From assembly GCA_023246005.1 (NCBI GenBank), contig JAHFJG010000010.1, positions 1-45,707 of the forward strand: a DNA stretch of 45,707 nucleotides. The letters run 5' to 3'. The position numbers and the translations under genes were made by a program. This DNA is from Candidatus Doudnabacteria bacterium (lineage in GTDB: Bacteria > Patescibacteriota > Doudnabacteria > UBA920 > O2-02-FULL-48-8). The stretch's first letter is position 1. Every line of letters begins with the position of its first letter. Positions 28,199 through 37,552 of the stretch are shown piece by piece. Below the pieces are notes generated by a model. It searched no databases. It saw only the letters and a list, made by a program, of their open reading frames with translations, and was not told where the DNA came from.

Positions 28199-28369
28199 AT
28201 GACAATTACGAAATGCGACATTTGCAAGAAAGAGATAAAAGATTCTGATAAATCAGTCAGTGCCCGTTTCCATTGGGCTAGCAAACAATTTTGTATAGAT
28301 TGTGGCAAACTAATTACTAATTTTTTACTCAAAAATAAATTAATTTCGGCGGTAGAAATCAATAAATAA
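28199..28369 (+). CDS. Small zinc-ribbon-like protein (56 aa)
   Basis: MTITKCDICKKEIKDSDKS...KQFCIDCGKLITN: two CxxC pairs; tatgat -10 8 nt upstream. Confidence 0.55.
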   Translation: MTITKCDICKKEIKDSDKSVSARFHWASKQFCIDCGKLITNFLLKNKLISAVEINK

Positions 28370-28370
28370 T

Positions 28371-28685
28371 ATGGATGACAAAGACTTAAAGCAAATTAAG
28401 GACCTGTTTAAGCAAGAATTTAAGACCGGATTTAGAGAGAGTCTAAATGAATTTTGGGACGGGAATCTCGAACCTGCTTTTACGGATATACATAAAGATA
28501 TAGCCAATCTTCCGACAAAAACGTTTCTTACAGATAAATTGGCTAATCTGGAAGGTGATTTGGTTAAAAAACTTCGTAAAGAGGACGAAAAGATTAATCG
28601 ATTAGCGGAAATCTTGAAAGACAAAAATATTCTTACCGAGCTGGACATTCAGGAACTTGGCAATCTCCAAGTTTTTCCTAAATAA
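28371..28685 (+). CDS. Hypothetical coiled-coil-like protein
   Basis: 104-aa ORF following the zinc-ribbon ORF. Confidence 0.5.
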   Translation: MDDKDLKQIKDLFKQEFKTGFRESLNEFWDGNLEPAFTDIHKDIANLPTKTFLTDKLANLEGDLVKKLRKEDEKINRLAEILKDKNILTELDIQELGNLQVFPK

Positions 28686-28711
28686 TGAAATTCAAGCACT
28701 AAATTGCTTAC

Positions 28712-28740
28712 TAAAATCGCTCTCAACTGGGCGATTTTTG
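28712..28740. terminator. Bidirectional terminator between convergent genes
   Basis: aaaatcgc-tctcaactgg-gcgatttt. Confidence 0.6.
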
Positions 28741-28765
28741 TTTATAGTTAAAAAACTATCGCGGT

Positions 28766-29287
28766 TTACTTAGATATCGTCCATTCCAAAATAGTCTTGA
28801 GTTTGTTTTCAATTGTTGAACAGATGTTCTTTATAGTCGTTTGATGAACGCTGAAACTTCCATTTCCTGCTGGGTCTTTAATATCCTTATGGTTTTTTGT
28901 TATTTCCGAAAAAATATGTATTTTATTTTTCGCTTTAGGGAATTGGTTTAGTAAAGCATTTTTAGCTGTAGAAAACACTTTTTTGTCCATAGCAATAATT
29001 ACTGCCGTTTTTTTGATTACTGCAGGAGTTATTTTTTGGTAAAAGTGGTCAGTTAGATCAATCCTGAATTTCCGTAAAGTCGGCGATGCTGCTTTCCACT
29101 CTTTTCTATATTCAGTTAAATTTGTGTGTCTTGGTTTAGCAATGCCCATTGTTCCCTGTAAACCATACGATGCTACAGAAAATTTATTATCCAGATGATT
29201 TCTTTCCAAAACTTGAGAAAGATATTTTTCTGCAACCACAGAACGATGGATATTGCCATTACACACAAAAACAATCAATTTTTTCAT
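28766..29287 (-). CDS. Low-molecular-weight protein-tyrosine-phosphatase-like protein
   Basis: FVCNGNIHRSVVAEKYL P-loop (CxGNxxRS) and DPAG downstream. Confidence 0.75.
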   Translation of the reverse strand: MKKLIVFVCNGNIHRSVVAEKYLSQVLERNHLDNKFSVASYGLQGTMGIAKPRHTNLTEYRKEWKAASPTLRKFRIDLTDHFYQKITPAVIKKTAVIIAMDKKVFSTAKNALLNQFPKAKNKIHIFSEITKNHKDIKDPAGNGSFSVHQTTIKNICSTIENKLKTILEWTISK

Positions 29288-29311
29288 AAAGTATATTTAT
29301 TATAACAAAAA

Positions 29312-29345
29312 TCGGTGGGTGGGAACTAAAATTCAGTTCCCACCC
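29312..29345 (-). terminator. Terminator of the PEP-synthase-like gene
   Basis: Minus strand GGGTGGGAACT...AGTTCCCACCC...GATTTTTG; followed by TATAAT for the next gene. Confidence 0.75.
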
Positions 29346-29352
29346 TTCCTAA

Positions 29353-31818
29353 CTACGGCAATATCTCAACAATCCCTTTCGGCCCGTTCACTCGCACCCT
29401 CATCCCTGTTTTGAGAATTTGAGTGGCACGTTGGACGTTGAGAACTGCCGCAATGTTCATTTCCCGAGCGTAAATTGCCCCGTGAGCCAGAAGGCCGCCA
29501 ACCTCTGTGATCAGCCCTCCCTCTGCACCAAGAATTACTAGAACTGGCGACCAGGCAGGATCAGTTGTGATTGTAACCAGCACCTTGCCTTGGCAAAGTT
29601 GCAAGATTGGCTCGCTGTCCGTGAGGTTTCTGACAACCACCACTTCGCCTTCAGTTATTGCGTTGGTTACACCAATTCCCCTGAGCACATCGGAGTTGGC
29701 AGAGGTATATTTGCCGATTTCTTCTAACTGGTCGGCAAACATAATTGGTGGCACTTCTACCTTCCTTTCCTGTTTACTTTTCTTGCTCCTTTCCGTGGCC
29801 AGCTTTCGCATTTCGTCTTCGTTTTCGCAAAGACGAAATACTTCCTCTGGGTTGAGGTGAAAAATCAACCCGTCTGGCCACTGAAGCCGTTGCTCCATTT
29901 GTACTGCCAGTTGTCGCAACAGGGCGTATCCCTTGAGGAAATGAAACTTCACAGCTTCCCGCAAAGGCAGGTAGGTCCGAACCGCCCTAACTTCACGGCA
30001 AAGGTTAGAGCTTTCGCTCCCAACTCTGGCCGCAAGGTCTCTCAGCAGTTCTTCGACTTTCGCTTGAGCGTCGGCGTAGTCGGGTTCTAACAACCCAAGC
30101 TTCTCGGACAACTCGACTAAGAGTTGCGGCTGGTCGTGGTATCTTGGAGTTGAAATTTCCAGCTCGTGGCTCGCAAGATGACCATATCGGACAAGAACGG
30201 TGTCGAGAGTTACCTGTCCTTGTCTGAATAGCCTCAAGTCAGCGTTGAACTGAAGATTGGGGTTATCTTCGGGTGACACACCTCCTGTGAGAACGTTAAG
30301 ATAGCCCTCACCATCCTCTCCAAAAAGTTCACGCAACAAGTTACGCAAACGAGTGAAGGAGAAGAAGCCAAGCCGAGTGACCTTGACGAACAACAGGCAA
30401 GCTTGGGTGCGAAGCAGTTCACAGGCTTCAAAGTAACGTCTTTGAAGCTCGCAGATGTTACTCGAGGCCTCATTAGCTAAGTGAGAGATGTTACTATCCC
30501 ACTCGGCCAACGCAACTTGGGATTCCTTCTGCAGCGTATCTTCCAAACCACGAATTGAAGTAAAGAATTGATGATAAGCCAGAGCATATTGCTTTGCTCT
30601 TGCTGTCCCAAAAATCTTTGCTAAAAACTCGGGATCAGGATTTTGCTGATACAATTGCACTTCTGGATAATTACCCAGTGATGGATTTTCCTTGATACTG
30701 CTCAAGTAATAATCCACCAATCTGCAATAATCATCCAAAGGAACGCCCTTGATGCGATAGGTGAAGGCATCGTGAACGATACTGCACCTTGGTTGCCCAG
30801 CGACTAACTGAAAGAATCCAGTTTCTAACTCTTCGCCAATATCGTAGCCCATTTGGTTGCGAGCAGTTCTAATTGCACCCTGCCCGTGAGCAAAACAATA
30901 AGTGAAGAGGCCGAAACTCATCTGGGTTGGATGTGGAGTAAGTAGTTCACTGACGTTCTGATCACTCAGAGCATCAGGTAGTGTTGAACAGCCCAACCTC
31001 TCCAGTCTGATTTCTTCGTTTCGCAAGTCACTTCTCACTGAAGCGATAACTTCCTGAACCACGGAAGTCTTCCCGTTAGTTGTGATGTTGCGAGACTGGT
31101 TGAGATAAAGTAGTCCTGTTTCTTGTTCAATCGCCCATTCGATGTCTTGCCCCGTTCCAAAGAAATCACGTAGTTTTCGACCAACCGAGACAAGCTCGCA
31201 AAGCTGATGAGACGAAAGCGAAGGAGTAAGTGCCCCTTCTTCACTTAGCAATTCACCAGTGGTCGCATCCACGTAGTAACGCTTGGGTTCAGTTTGTCCT
31301 GATACCAAGCCTTCGGCAACGCCTGCAACGACTTCTATGACCATTGCTTTGTCATCTTGGGTTACAGGATGATGGGTGAACAACACACCAGCCACTTCGG
31401 CCGGCACCATTTCTTGCAAGATCAAGGCCAGTTGGTCTGAATTGACCCCGTGTAGTCCAGCATAGGTCTTTACGGCCTCGCTATTCAATGCTGCGGCACA
31501 ATCCAAGATAGCTGGTTCAAGTTCCTCTTGGTTTACGAATAACCTGCTCTTGAACTGCCCTGCCCAAGACAAGGCTCCGTCTTCACCGACAGCCGAACTA
31601 CGGACTGCGAGACCTGATTTGAAATCCAGATTGTCGTGAGTCGCTTTCAGCAGTTCCGAAGCAACCAAACCATCGGCGAGTATCGCTAAAACTTCGTCCG
31701 AACTGAGAATGATGGCTTCTTTTACCAGTAGCCCAAGGGACTGTATTTGGGCTAACCTGAAAGCCTTGCATCCAACGATTGTTTCGCCAAGGCTAAGAGC
31801 CTCAAGTAATTTACGCAT
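29353..31818 (-). CDS. PEP-synthase/rifampicin-phosphotransferase-like dikinase (821 aa)
   Basis: PPDK N-terminal ATP-grasp (LAVRSSAVGEDGALSWAGQF, QEMVPAEVAGVLFTHHP) and swivelling His domain EVGGLLAHGAIYARE; no C-terminal PEP-binding barrel; SD gaggagg. Confidence 0.8.
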   Translation of the reverse strand: MRKLLEALSLGETIVGCKAFRLAQIQSLGLLVKEAIILSSDEVLAILADGLVASELLKATHDNLDFKSGLAVRSSAVGEDGALSWAGQFKSRLFVNQEELEPAILDCAAALNSEAVKTYAGLHGVNSDQLALILQEMVPAEVAGVLFTHHPVTQDDKAMVIEVVAGVAEGLVSGQTEPKRYYVDATTGELLSEEGALTPSLSSHQLCELVSVGRKLRDFFGTGQDIEWAIEQETGLLYLNQSRNITTNGKTSVVQEVIASVRSDLRNEEIRLERLGCSTLPDALSDQNVSELLTPHPTQMSFGLFTYCFAHGQGAIRTARNQMGYDIGEELETGFFQLVAGQPRCSIVHDAFTYRIKGVPLDDYCRLVDYYLSSIKENPSLGNYPEVQLYQQNPDPEFLAKIFGTARAKQYALAYHQFFTSIRGLEDTLQKESQVALAEWDSNISHLANEASSNICELQRRYFEACELLRTQACLLFVKVTRLGFFSFTRLRNLLRELFGEDGEGYLNVLTGGVSPEDNPNLQFNADLRLFRQGQVTLDTVLVRYGHLASHELEISTPRYHDQPQLLVELSEKLGLLEPDYADAQAKVEELLRDLAARVGSESSNLCREVRAVRTYLPLREAVKFHFLKGYALLRQLAVQMEQRLQWPDGLIFHLNPEEVFRLCENEDEMRKLATERSKKSKQERKVEVPPIMFADQLEEIGKYTSANSDVLRGIGVTNAITEGEVVVVRNLTDSEPILQLCQGKVLVTITTDPAWSPVLVILGAEGGLITEVGGLLAHGAIYAREMNIAAVLNVQRATQILKTGMRVRVNGPKGIVEILP

Positions 31819-31913
31819 CGGTTTTCCTCCTCAAAGATGGAAAGTTGCAGCACAGAACAGATATGTTTTGTGCTCGTGTCTAACAATCTACGATTGCTAA
31901 TCACCAAAACAAA

Positions 31914-31998
31914 ACACCTTCCGCAAAATCCAGAAGGTGTCTCGTTTCTTATGAGTTAAGACAAACCTAACATTGGACTTTGCATAAAAGCAAAGCCC
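31914..31998 (-). ncRNA. Structured leader element A (hairpin + terminator-like hairpin)
   Basis: Minus: GGGCTTTGC-TTTTAT-GCAAAGTCC ... ACACCTTC-[TGGATTTTGCG]-GAAGGTGTTTTGTTTT, upstream of the dikinase gene. Confidence 0.65.
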
Positions 31999-32037
31999 GC
32001 CATCCGAAGCTATTTGATTGTTTTAATGTAAGGTAAT

Positions 32038-32730
32038 TCATATAGAGGTTATCTTTTTAACAGTAGCATCAAGTAAGATTTTCATTGTATCGTAGATTTG
32101 GAAATTGTCTTGCTTGGGTATTAGTAACTGCAAATCTGTGCAAGCCAGAATGATATTTTTAACCTTCTTTTTTCCGAAGTCCTGTATTATCTTTAAGAGC
32201 AGATCCCTATCTTTATTATCGTAACGATTTGATGTAATGTTAAGGATCAACTTGCCGATTTTAGCCTGTTGTAAACTGTCTGGAACAAGCGTGGCTATGC
32301 CGCTTGCTTTTAACAGTTTTTCATATAACTTATTTTTCGTTGTGATTGGTGTGGCAATAATACCGACTTTATTTATTTTTTGTTGTTTAAGAAATTTGGT
32401 AGTTTCTTCCAAAATGCTTAAGACGGGTATCTTCACTGCTTGCCTTATATCGTTGATAAACTTATGTAATGAATTGCAGGGCAATACCACAAAATCAGCT
32501 CCTGCTTTTTCCAAGTTCCTTGCTGCCGCTAAAAGTTGCGGCAAAATTCTTTCTTCTCCAATGCCGTCTACAATAGCATCCTTTTCAATATCAAACCTCA
32601 AAGGAATGCTGTTAATCAGAATGGGCGGATAGCTGGTTTTATCTATTTGTCTACACGAGAAAATTAGCTCTAAATAAAATTCAGAGGTTGTTTCAGGCCC
32701 AAGCCCACCAATTATTCCTACAGTTTTCAT
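32038..32730 (-). CDS. Aspartate/glutamate racemase family protein
   Basis: KTVGIIGGLGPETTSEFY, catalytic LPCNSLH and LACTDLQ. Confidence 0.9.
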   Translation of the reverse strand: MKTVGIIGGLGPETTSEFYLELIFSCRQIDKTSYPPILINSIPLRFDIEKDAIVDGIGEERILPQLLAAARNLEKAGADFVVLPCNSLHKFINDIRQAVKIPVLSILEETTKFLKQQKINKVGIIATPITTKNKLYEKLLKASGIATLVPDSLQQAKIGKLILNITSNRYDNKDRDLLLKIIQDFGKKKVKNIILACTDLQLLIPKQDNFQIYDTMKILLDATVKKITSI

Positions 32731-32759
32731 AATGATTATTAGTTAATTATAAACAAAAA

Positions 32760-32841
32760 ACACCTTCGCAAAGTCCTAAGGTGTCGTGAATGTTAGTCTA
32801 TTCTATAACACAAACTAGGGACTTTGCTTATTGCAAGCCCC
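32760..32841 (-). ncRNA. Structured leader element B, homologous to element A
   Basis: Minus: GGGGCTTGC-AATAA-GCAAAGTCCC ... ACACCTT-[AGGACTTTGCG]-AAGGTGTTTTTTG. Confidence 0.68.
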
Positions 32842-32887
32842 AGCTCCAGATATTCAATGTTATAGACTCATTTTTCATATTGGTTAT

Positions 32888-32916
32888 ATATTACCCCTTT
32901 TTACGGAAACTGTCAA
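32888..32916 (-). promoter_or_regulatory. Sigma70-type promoter upstream of element B
   Basis: Minus: TTGACA - 17 nt - TAATAT. Confidence 0.7.
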
Positions 32917-32949
32917 TGGGGGAGTAAGTTTTTGTTTTTGTCTTAATCT

Positions 32950-33138
32950 TTAGTGCTTGTTTGGGAGCAGGAGGGTATATGACCCTAGTTCATTCTGTTC
33001 AATGAAATAGGTCTTGCCTTTCCACTCAAATTTATAAAACCAGTCCTCCGGCTGGGTTTGTATCCAGGCATTAGCCGCCATAATGCCGGACCCGATTTGA
33101 TCCCTAGCGGCAGGGGTAGGAAATTTGATTATTCTCAT
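32950..33138 (-). CDS. Small hypothetical protein (62 aa)
   Basis: GAAAGGATTTAAATG upstream; MRIIKFPTPAARDQIGSGIMAANAWIQTQPEDWFYKFEWKGKTYFIEQ. Confidence 0.5.
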   Translation of the reverse strand: MRIIKFPTPAARDQIGSGIMAANAWIQTQPEDWFYKFEWKGKTYFIEQNELGSYTLLLPNKH

Positions 33139-33194
33139 TTAAATCCTTTCGTGGTTAATAGGGGAGTATTTTTATTTTTGTTTTGGTCTTAGAT

Positions 33195-33389
33195 TTAGAC
33201 TAATTGCTTTACAGCAATGTAGGCAGAAATCTTTTTGCCAAGAGCATTAAACTGCTCTGGCTGGTCAGCAACGAGTGAGCGTTGAAGCATAAACTCGTTG
33301 ATTGACTTTTGAAGAGAAGCCTTCATAATGTTTGACTTCATTTCGTTAGTTAAGCCAATTTGCTTAACCGCGATTTTCTTAGTCTTCAT
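33195..33389 (-). CDS. Small hypothetical protein (64 aa)
   Basis: AAAGGACACTATG start context. Confidence 0.5.
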   Translation of the reverse strand: MKTKKIAVKQIGLTNEMKSNIMKASLQKSINEFMLQRSLVADQPEQFNALGKKISAYIAVKQLV

Positions 33390-33557
33390 AGTGTCCTTTC
33401 TTTGCTTAATTATTACGGCCTGAAAACACCCGGCGCAGGCCTGGCAGTCAAGGGAGCTAAAATCATTTTATGGCTGACTGCAGATAAATTGATTTTACCC
33501 TTGATACTGACGGGAACGACGGGTATAATTGAAAGGCCATAAGTAAGCATTTATTCT

Positions 33558-34628
33558 ATGCCAGAACTACAACCCGTTGTAGAAAAACCAAAATTATTAA
33601 AAACTGACACAAGGCAATGGACATCAGGGAGAGTCAAATTTGCCGTGATCGGTTGGGTTGGTAAACCAGATCGTAATTATATCGTTTTGGAAAAGAATTT
33701 CTTTGGGAAATCTCGAAATCCGGATCAAAAGTTCAATTTACGAGAGTCTGATTGGGTCAATCTAAAAAAGTTAATTGATGGAGATTTGATAAAAGCAACT
33801 GAATGGCTCCCCACCGTTCAAATAATTGATCAGAAAAGTTTAGATGAATTTTTGAAGCAAAATCCGGATGCGTTAGAGAAAATTCTAGCGAGTCCTGATA
33901 TTCTAAAACTAAACGAGCAAAGTATTGAAAGTTTGAACAAATTGGTTGTTAAACTTTTCGAAATAAAAAAAGACCAAGCAGAAGTTATACTGAAACAATT
34001 AACGGCCGCATCGAAACAGGATTTAGAGTTATTTTCTAAATTATTAGAGGATTTGCGATTGAACCAAATTTCTACCTTAGCATCTTTGATTTATCAAAAA
34101 TTAAAAGTTATCGACTTACTTGAAACTGTTTGTATGGATTCAAGTCGGAGCGAGAGAGATGTGCATAAAATTTTTGAATCAAACACATGGCTTTTAGGTA
34201 AGCAGTTTGAAATTTTACAGAGCGATAAACCTTTATCTCAATATTTTGAGACGAATGTTAAGGAAGACCCCGAGACACGAAAAAGGCCGGATCTTATCCT
34301 AAAGCAACTTCCTTTCAGCAATGATATTGTTTTAGTTGAATTTAAAGCTCCAGGTATTAAGTTAAAGGCTAAACATATTGGGCAGGTTTTGGAGTATAAG
34401 GCTTTGATTCAACAAAATAAGCCCAATGTTAGCAATATCCACTGTTTTGTCTATGGCTACGAAAAAGACCACACTTTTACAAAATCAAATGATGTTGTTT
34501 TGAAGACATTTTCGGAAATCATTGCAGAATTAAGATCGGAATTCAACGAATACGAAAAATTACTTAATGAGAGCCAACAGGATATTGGAATTTTAGAGCA
34601 ACTAGACGACTCTGACATTCCATTCTAA
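33558..34628 (+). CDS. DUF4263/Shedu-like putative nuclease protein
   Basis: C-terminal SERDVHKIFESNTWLLG...RPDLILKQLPFSNDIVLVEFKAPG...KHIGQVLEYKALI: PD-(D/E)XK-like Shedu core. Confidence 0.65.
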   Translation: MPELQPVVEKPKLLKTDTRQWTSGRVKFAVIGWVGKPDRNYIVLEKNFFGKSRNPDQKFNLRESDWVNLKKLIDGDLIKATEWLPTVQIIDQKSLDEFLKQNPDALEKILASPDILKLNEQSIESLNKLVVKLFEIKKDQAEVILKQLTAASKQDLELFSKLLEDLRLNQISTLASLIYQKLKVIDLLETVCMDSSRSERDVHKIFESNTWLLGKQFEILQSDKPLSQYFETNVKEDPETRKRPDLILKQLPFSNDIVLVEFKAPGIKLKAKHIGQVLEYKALIQQNKPNVSNIHCFVYGYEKDHTFTKSNDVVLKTFSEIIAELRSEFNEYEKLLNESQQDIGILEQLDDSDIPF

Positions 34629-34773
34629 GCCTATTAGTTTGACCGTCTTCAAGCCAGGGTTTTTAACTGGTATAATATAGATATCTTTAAAAATCGAATA
34701 GTTTAAATCAGCTATGTGGTTTAGATTGAATTGAAGCAGACTCGTAGTATCCCGCAGTTTAGCAAACGCTAAA

Positions 34774-35340
34774 ATGTTTAAATCAAAAATCAAAATAGTT
34801 CTGGATATCATTGTTGTTATCGTCATTTTTATTGGCGCTTTTTGGCTAGGCAAAATAGCCCAGCAGAACATCCAAATCCAAATTGAGGTGGCACGCTTCG
34901 GTTATTTTGGAATTTTTATTGTCGCCCTGGTAACAGGCTTTAATTTAGCGGTTCCGATTCCAGCCATTTCTTTTTTACCGGCATTTGTGGCTTCCGGCTT
35001 AAATTTATATCTGGCGATTTTGATCATAACAGCTGGCGAGACGATTGCCGACATGGTAACGTATTTTATTGGAGCCGCCGGCCGGGGTTTGTTTGAGAAA
35101 GCGGCCAAAAGTAAGATCACCAAAAGATTGGATGCCTTGCGTCAAAGTCATCCATTGCTTCCAATTATTGGATTGTTTTTGTGGGCATCTTTGGTCCCTG
35201 TGCCAAACGAAGTTTTAGTAGGGCCTTTAGGTTTTCTTAAATATCGAGCTTATGCAATATTTTTAACAGTAGGCTCGGGGAATCTGGTGTTTAATATCTT
35301 GTACGCCCAAGGCGTAATCAAACTATTTTCAGTTATATAA
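34774..35340 (+). CDS. VTT/SNARE-associated (DedA-like) membrane protein
   Basis: Hydrophobic; GETIADMVTYFIGAAGRG...PVPNEVLVGPLGFLKYR. Confidence 0.7.
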   Translation: MFKSKIKIVLDIIVVIVIFIGAFWLGKIAQQNIQIQIEVARFGYFGIFIVALVTGFNLAVPIPAISFLPAFVASGLNLYLAILIITAGETIADMVTYFIGAAGRGLFEKAAKSKITKRLDALRQSHPLLPIIGLFLWASLVPVPNEVLVGPLGFLKYRAYAIFLTVGSGNLVFNILYAQGVIKLFSVI

Positions 35341-35346
35341 GCGCTA

Positions 35347-37170
35347 TTATTCGTTGTTTTGTTTCTTTTCTCTCTTTCGTTTATTTGGATCCAGAATTTT
35401 TTTGCGCAGCCTCAAACTTTGTGGAGTGACTTCCAGAAGTTCATCGGGACCAAGATATTCCAACGACTCTTCCAGGCTCATAGTTTTTGGCGGGCTTAAG
35501 ATCAAAGCTTCATCCGAACCAGAGGCTCGCATGTTGCTTAGTTTCTTGGTTTTGTTCACATTCAGTTCGATATCTTCTGCCTTGGCGTTTTCGCCCACGA
35601 TCATACCCATGTAAACCTCCACAGCTGGGCCGATAAACATGGTCCCGCGTTCTTGGGCATTGTTTAAGCCATAGGCGTTGCTAACACCCGACTCAGAGGC
35701 AATAAGCGAACCATGGGGCAAGTTCATTTGATTAGCCGCTTCTACTGGCCGGTATGAGTCAAAGATGTGGTTGATGATGACTGTGCCTTTGGTTTGAGTC
35801 ATGAGCTTGCTTTTTAATCCAATAATGCTGCGAGTGGACATGACATAATCCAAATGCACTTCGCCGTTTTGTGTGTGAATGATTTCGGCCAGATTGCCCT
35901 TTCGTCGGCCGATTTCTTCAATCACAGCACCCTGATAATCATTCGGCACAATCGCGGACAAGCGCTCGAATGGTTCGGTTTTGGCGCCGTTTTCTTGCTT
36001 AAAAATAACTTCTGGTTGAGACACCTGCAATTCATAACCTTCCCGGCGCATGGTTTCAATAAGGATTGCCAGGTGCAGCTCACCGCGGCCAGCGACTTGG
36101 AAAGTATCCGGACTGGCTGTGTCCGTGACTTTAAGCGCGACATTGGTTTCTAATTCCTTATAAAGCCTGTCGCGTAAATTTCTGGAAGTAACAAATTTGC
36201 CTTCGCGGCCGGCGAAAGGCGAGTTGTTGACAGCAAAAGTCATTTGCACAGTTGGTTCATCAACGATTATAGGATCTATCTGCTTAGGATTACTCGGGTC
36301 TGTAATGGTGGAGCCAATGGTGATATCTTCCAAACCAGCAACAGATACGATTTCGCCTGCAGATGCCTCTTCCACAGATTGTTTTTGCAATCCTTGAAAA
36401 ACCGAAATGTCTGTAGCGCGTCCAGTGAACTTAGTTTGGTCTGGCGCGATTTGCATGATTGATTGATTTTTTTTGATCGTGCCGGAAGTAATTTTGCCAA
36501 TGCCCGTTTTGCCTTTATAAGAATCATAAGTCAGAGCCAAAACCAAAATTTGCAGCGGCTCGTTTTCCATAATCGTAGGGCCGGGAATTTTTGCAACTAT
36601 TGTCTCGAAAAGGGGAGTCAGATCAGTACCTGGCTTATGATGATCAAGCGTGGCTAACCCAGCTGTGGCTTGAGCGTAAATAATTGGAAAATCCAGCTGT
36701 TCATCTGTGGCATGCAAATTGACGAACAAATCAAAAGTTTTATTGACTACTTCATCAATCTGCGCATCCGAGCGGTCAATTTTGTTAATCACAACAATGG
36801 CCTTGTGGCCTAATTCTAAAGCTTTCTTGAGCACAAATTTGGTTTGTGGCATTGGGCCTTCTTTGGCGTCAACAAGCAGCAACACTCCATCCACCATCCG
36901 CAACGTGCGTTCAACTTCACCGCCAAAGTCAGCATGGCCTGGCGTGTCAACGATATTAATTTTGACATTATTGAACACAACCGAGGCGTTCTTGGCTTTG
37001 ATCGTAATGCCGCGCTCCCGTTCCAAATCCATGGAATCCATGATCCGCTCGCCCAAATCCTCGATATTGCGGTGGGTGTGGGTTTGTTTAAGCATGGCGT
37101 CAACCAAGGTTGTCTTGCCATGGTCAACGTGAGCAATAATGGCGATGTTTCGAATGTCTGCTCTTTTCAT
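35347..37170 (-). CDS. typA: Translational GTPase TypA/BipA
   Basis: [36 protein letters not shown]; start at MKRADIRN (37170). Confidence 0.96.
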   Translation of the reverse strand: MKRADIRNIAIIAHVDHGKTTLVDAMLKQTHTHRNIEDLGERIMDSMDLERERGITIKAKNASVVFNNVKINIVDTPGHADFGGEVERTLRMVDGVLLLVDAKEGPMPQTKFVLKKALELGHKAIVVINKIDRSDAQIDEVVNKTFDLFVNLHATDEQLDFPIIYAQATAGLATLDHHKPGTDLTPLFETIVAKIPGPTIMENEPLQILVLALTYDSYKGKTGIGKITSGTIKKNQSIMQIAPDQTKFTGRATDISVFQGLQKQSVEEASAGEIVSVAGLEDITIGSTITDPSNPKQIDPIIVDEPTVQMTFAVNNSPFAGREGKFVTSRNLRDRLYKELETNVALKVTDTASPDTFQVAGRGELHLAILIETMRREGYELQVSQPEVIFKQENGAKTEPFERLSAIVPNDYQGAVIEEIGRRKGNLAEIIHTQNGEVHLDYVMSTRSIIGLKSKLMTQTKGTVIINHIFDSYRPVEAANQMNLPHGSLIASESGVSNAYGLNNAQERGTMFIGPAVEVYMGMIVGENAKAEDIELNVNKTKKLSNMRASGSDEALILSPPKTMSLEESLEYLGPDELLEVTPQSLRLRKKILDPNKRKREKKQNNE

Positions 37171-37245
37171 ATGTATATAAAATAAAATCGGCTGAGGCGC
37201 CGAAGCACTATCAATAGTAGCATACTCTTGTGCTATAATCAAGTC

Positions 37246-37473
37246 ATGGATCCTATCAAACAAGCCAAACTAAGCCACATCAAAGTTTGCGAAATTTGCA
37301 AACGACACGACCCAATGGTTAAAAACTATTCGGAAGATTATGATTTGCAAACTTCTATCCGCGATTACGTCGAAAAAACTACTGGTGAAAGAATTAATGT
37401 CGGCGATATCGCTCATCTTTGCGATTCGTGTTACGGTCTTGTAAATGATTCACGAGAAGAAGATGAAGAATAA
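37246..37473 (+). CDS. Small zinc-finger-like hypothetical protein
   Basis: CEICKRHD...HLCDSCYGL CxxC pairs; TATAAT 37234-37239, 6 nt before ATG. Confidence 0.6.
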   Translation: MDPIKQAKLSHIKVCEICKRHDPMVKNYSEDYDLQTSIRDYVEKTTGERINVGDIAHLCDSCYGLVNDSREEDEE

Positions 37474-37518
37474 AAATAGTGAGTAGTTGGCAGTATATAG
37501 TGAGTAGAAAATAATATA

Positions 37519-37546
37519 AAAATCCGTCTTTAGACGGATTTTTATA
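37519..37546. terminator. Bidirectional terminator between the zinc-finger ORF and rnpB
   Basis: aaaaatccgtctttagacggattttta. Confidence 0.75.
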
Positions 37547-37552
37547 TTGCTG

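Noticed and set aside
33360-33542. 60-aa plus-strand ORF ahead of the Shedu-like gene
   Set aside because: Overlaps the start of the minus-strand small ORF and the palindrome; no SD or domain signal.
35347-37263. Extended N-terminus of TypA in the ORF track (MFDRIHDLII...)
   Set aside because: Family start motif [21 protein letters not shown] begins at 37170; the upstream 31 aa overlap the promoter region.
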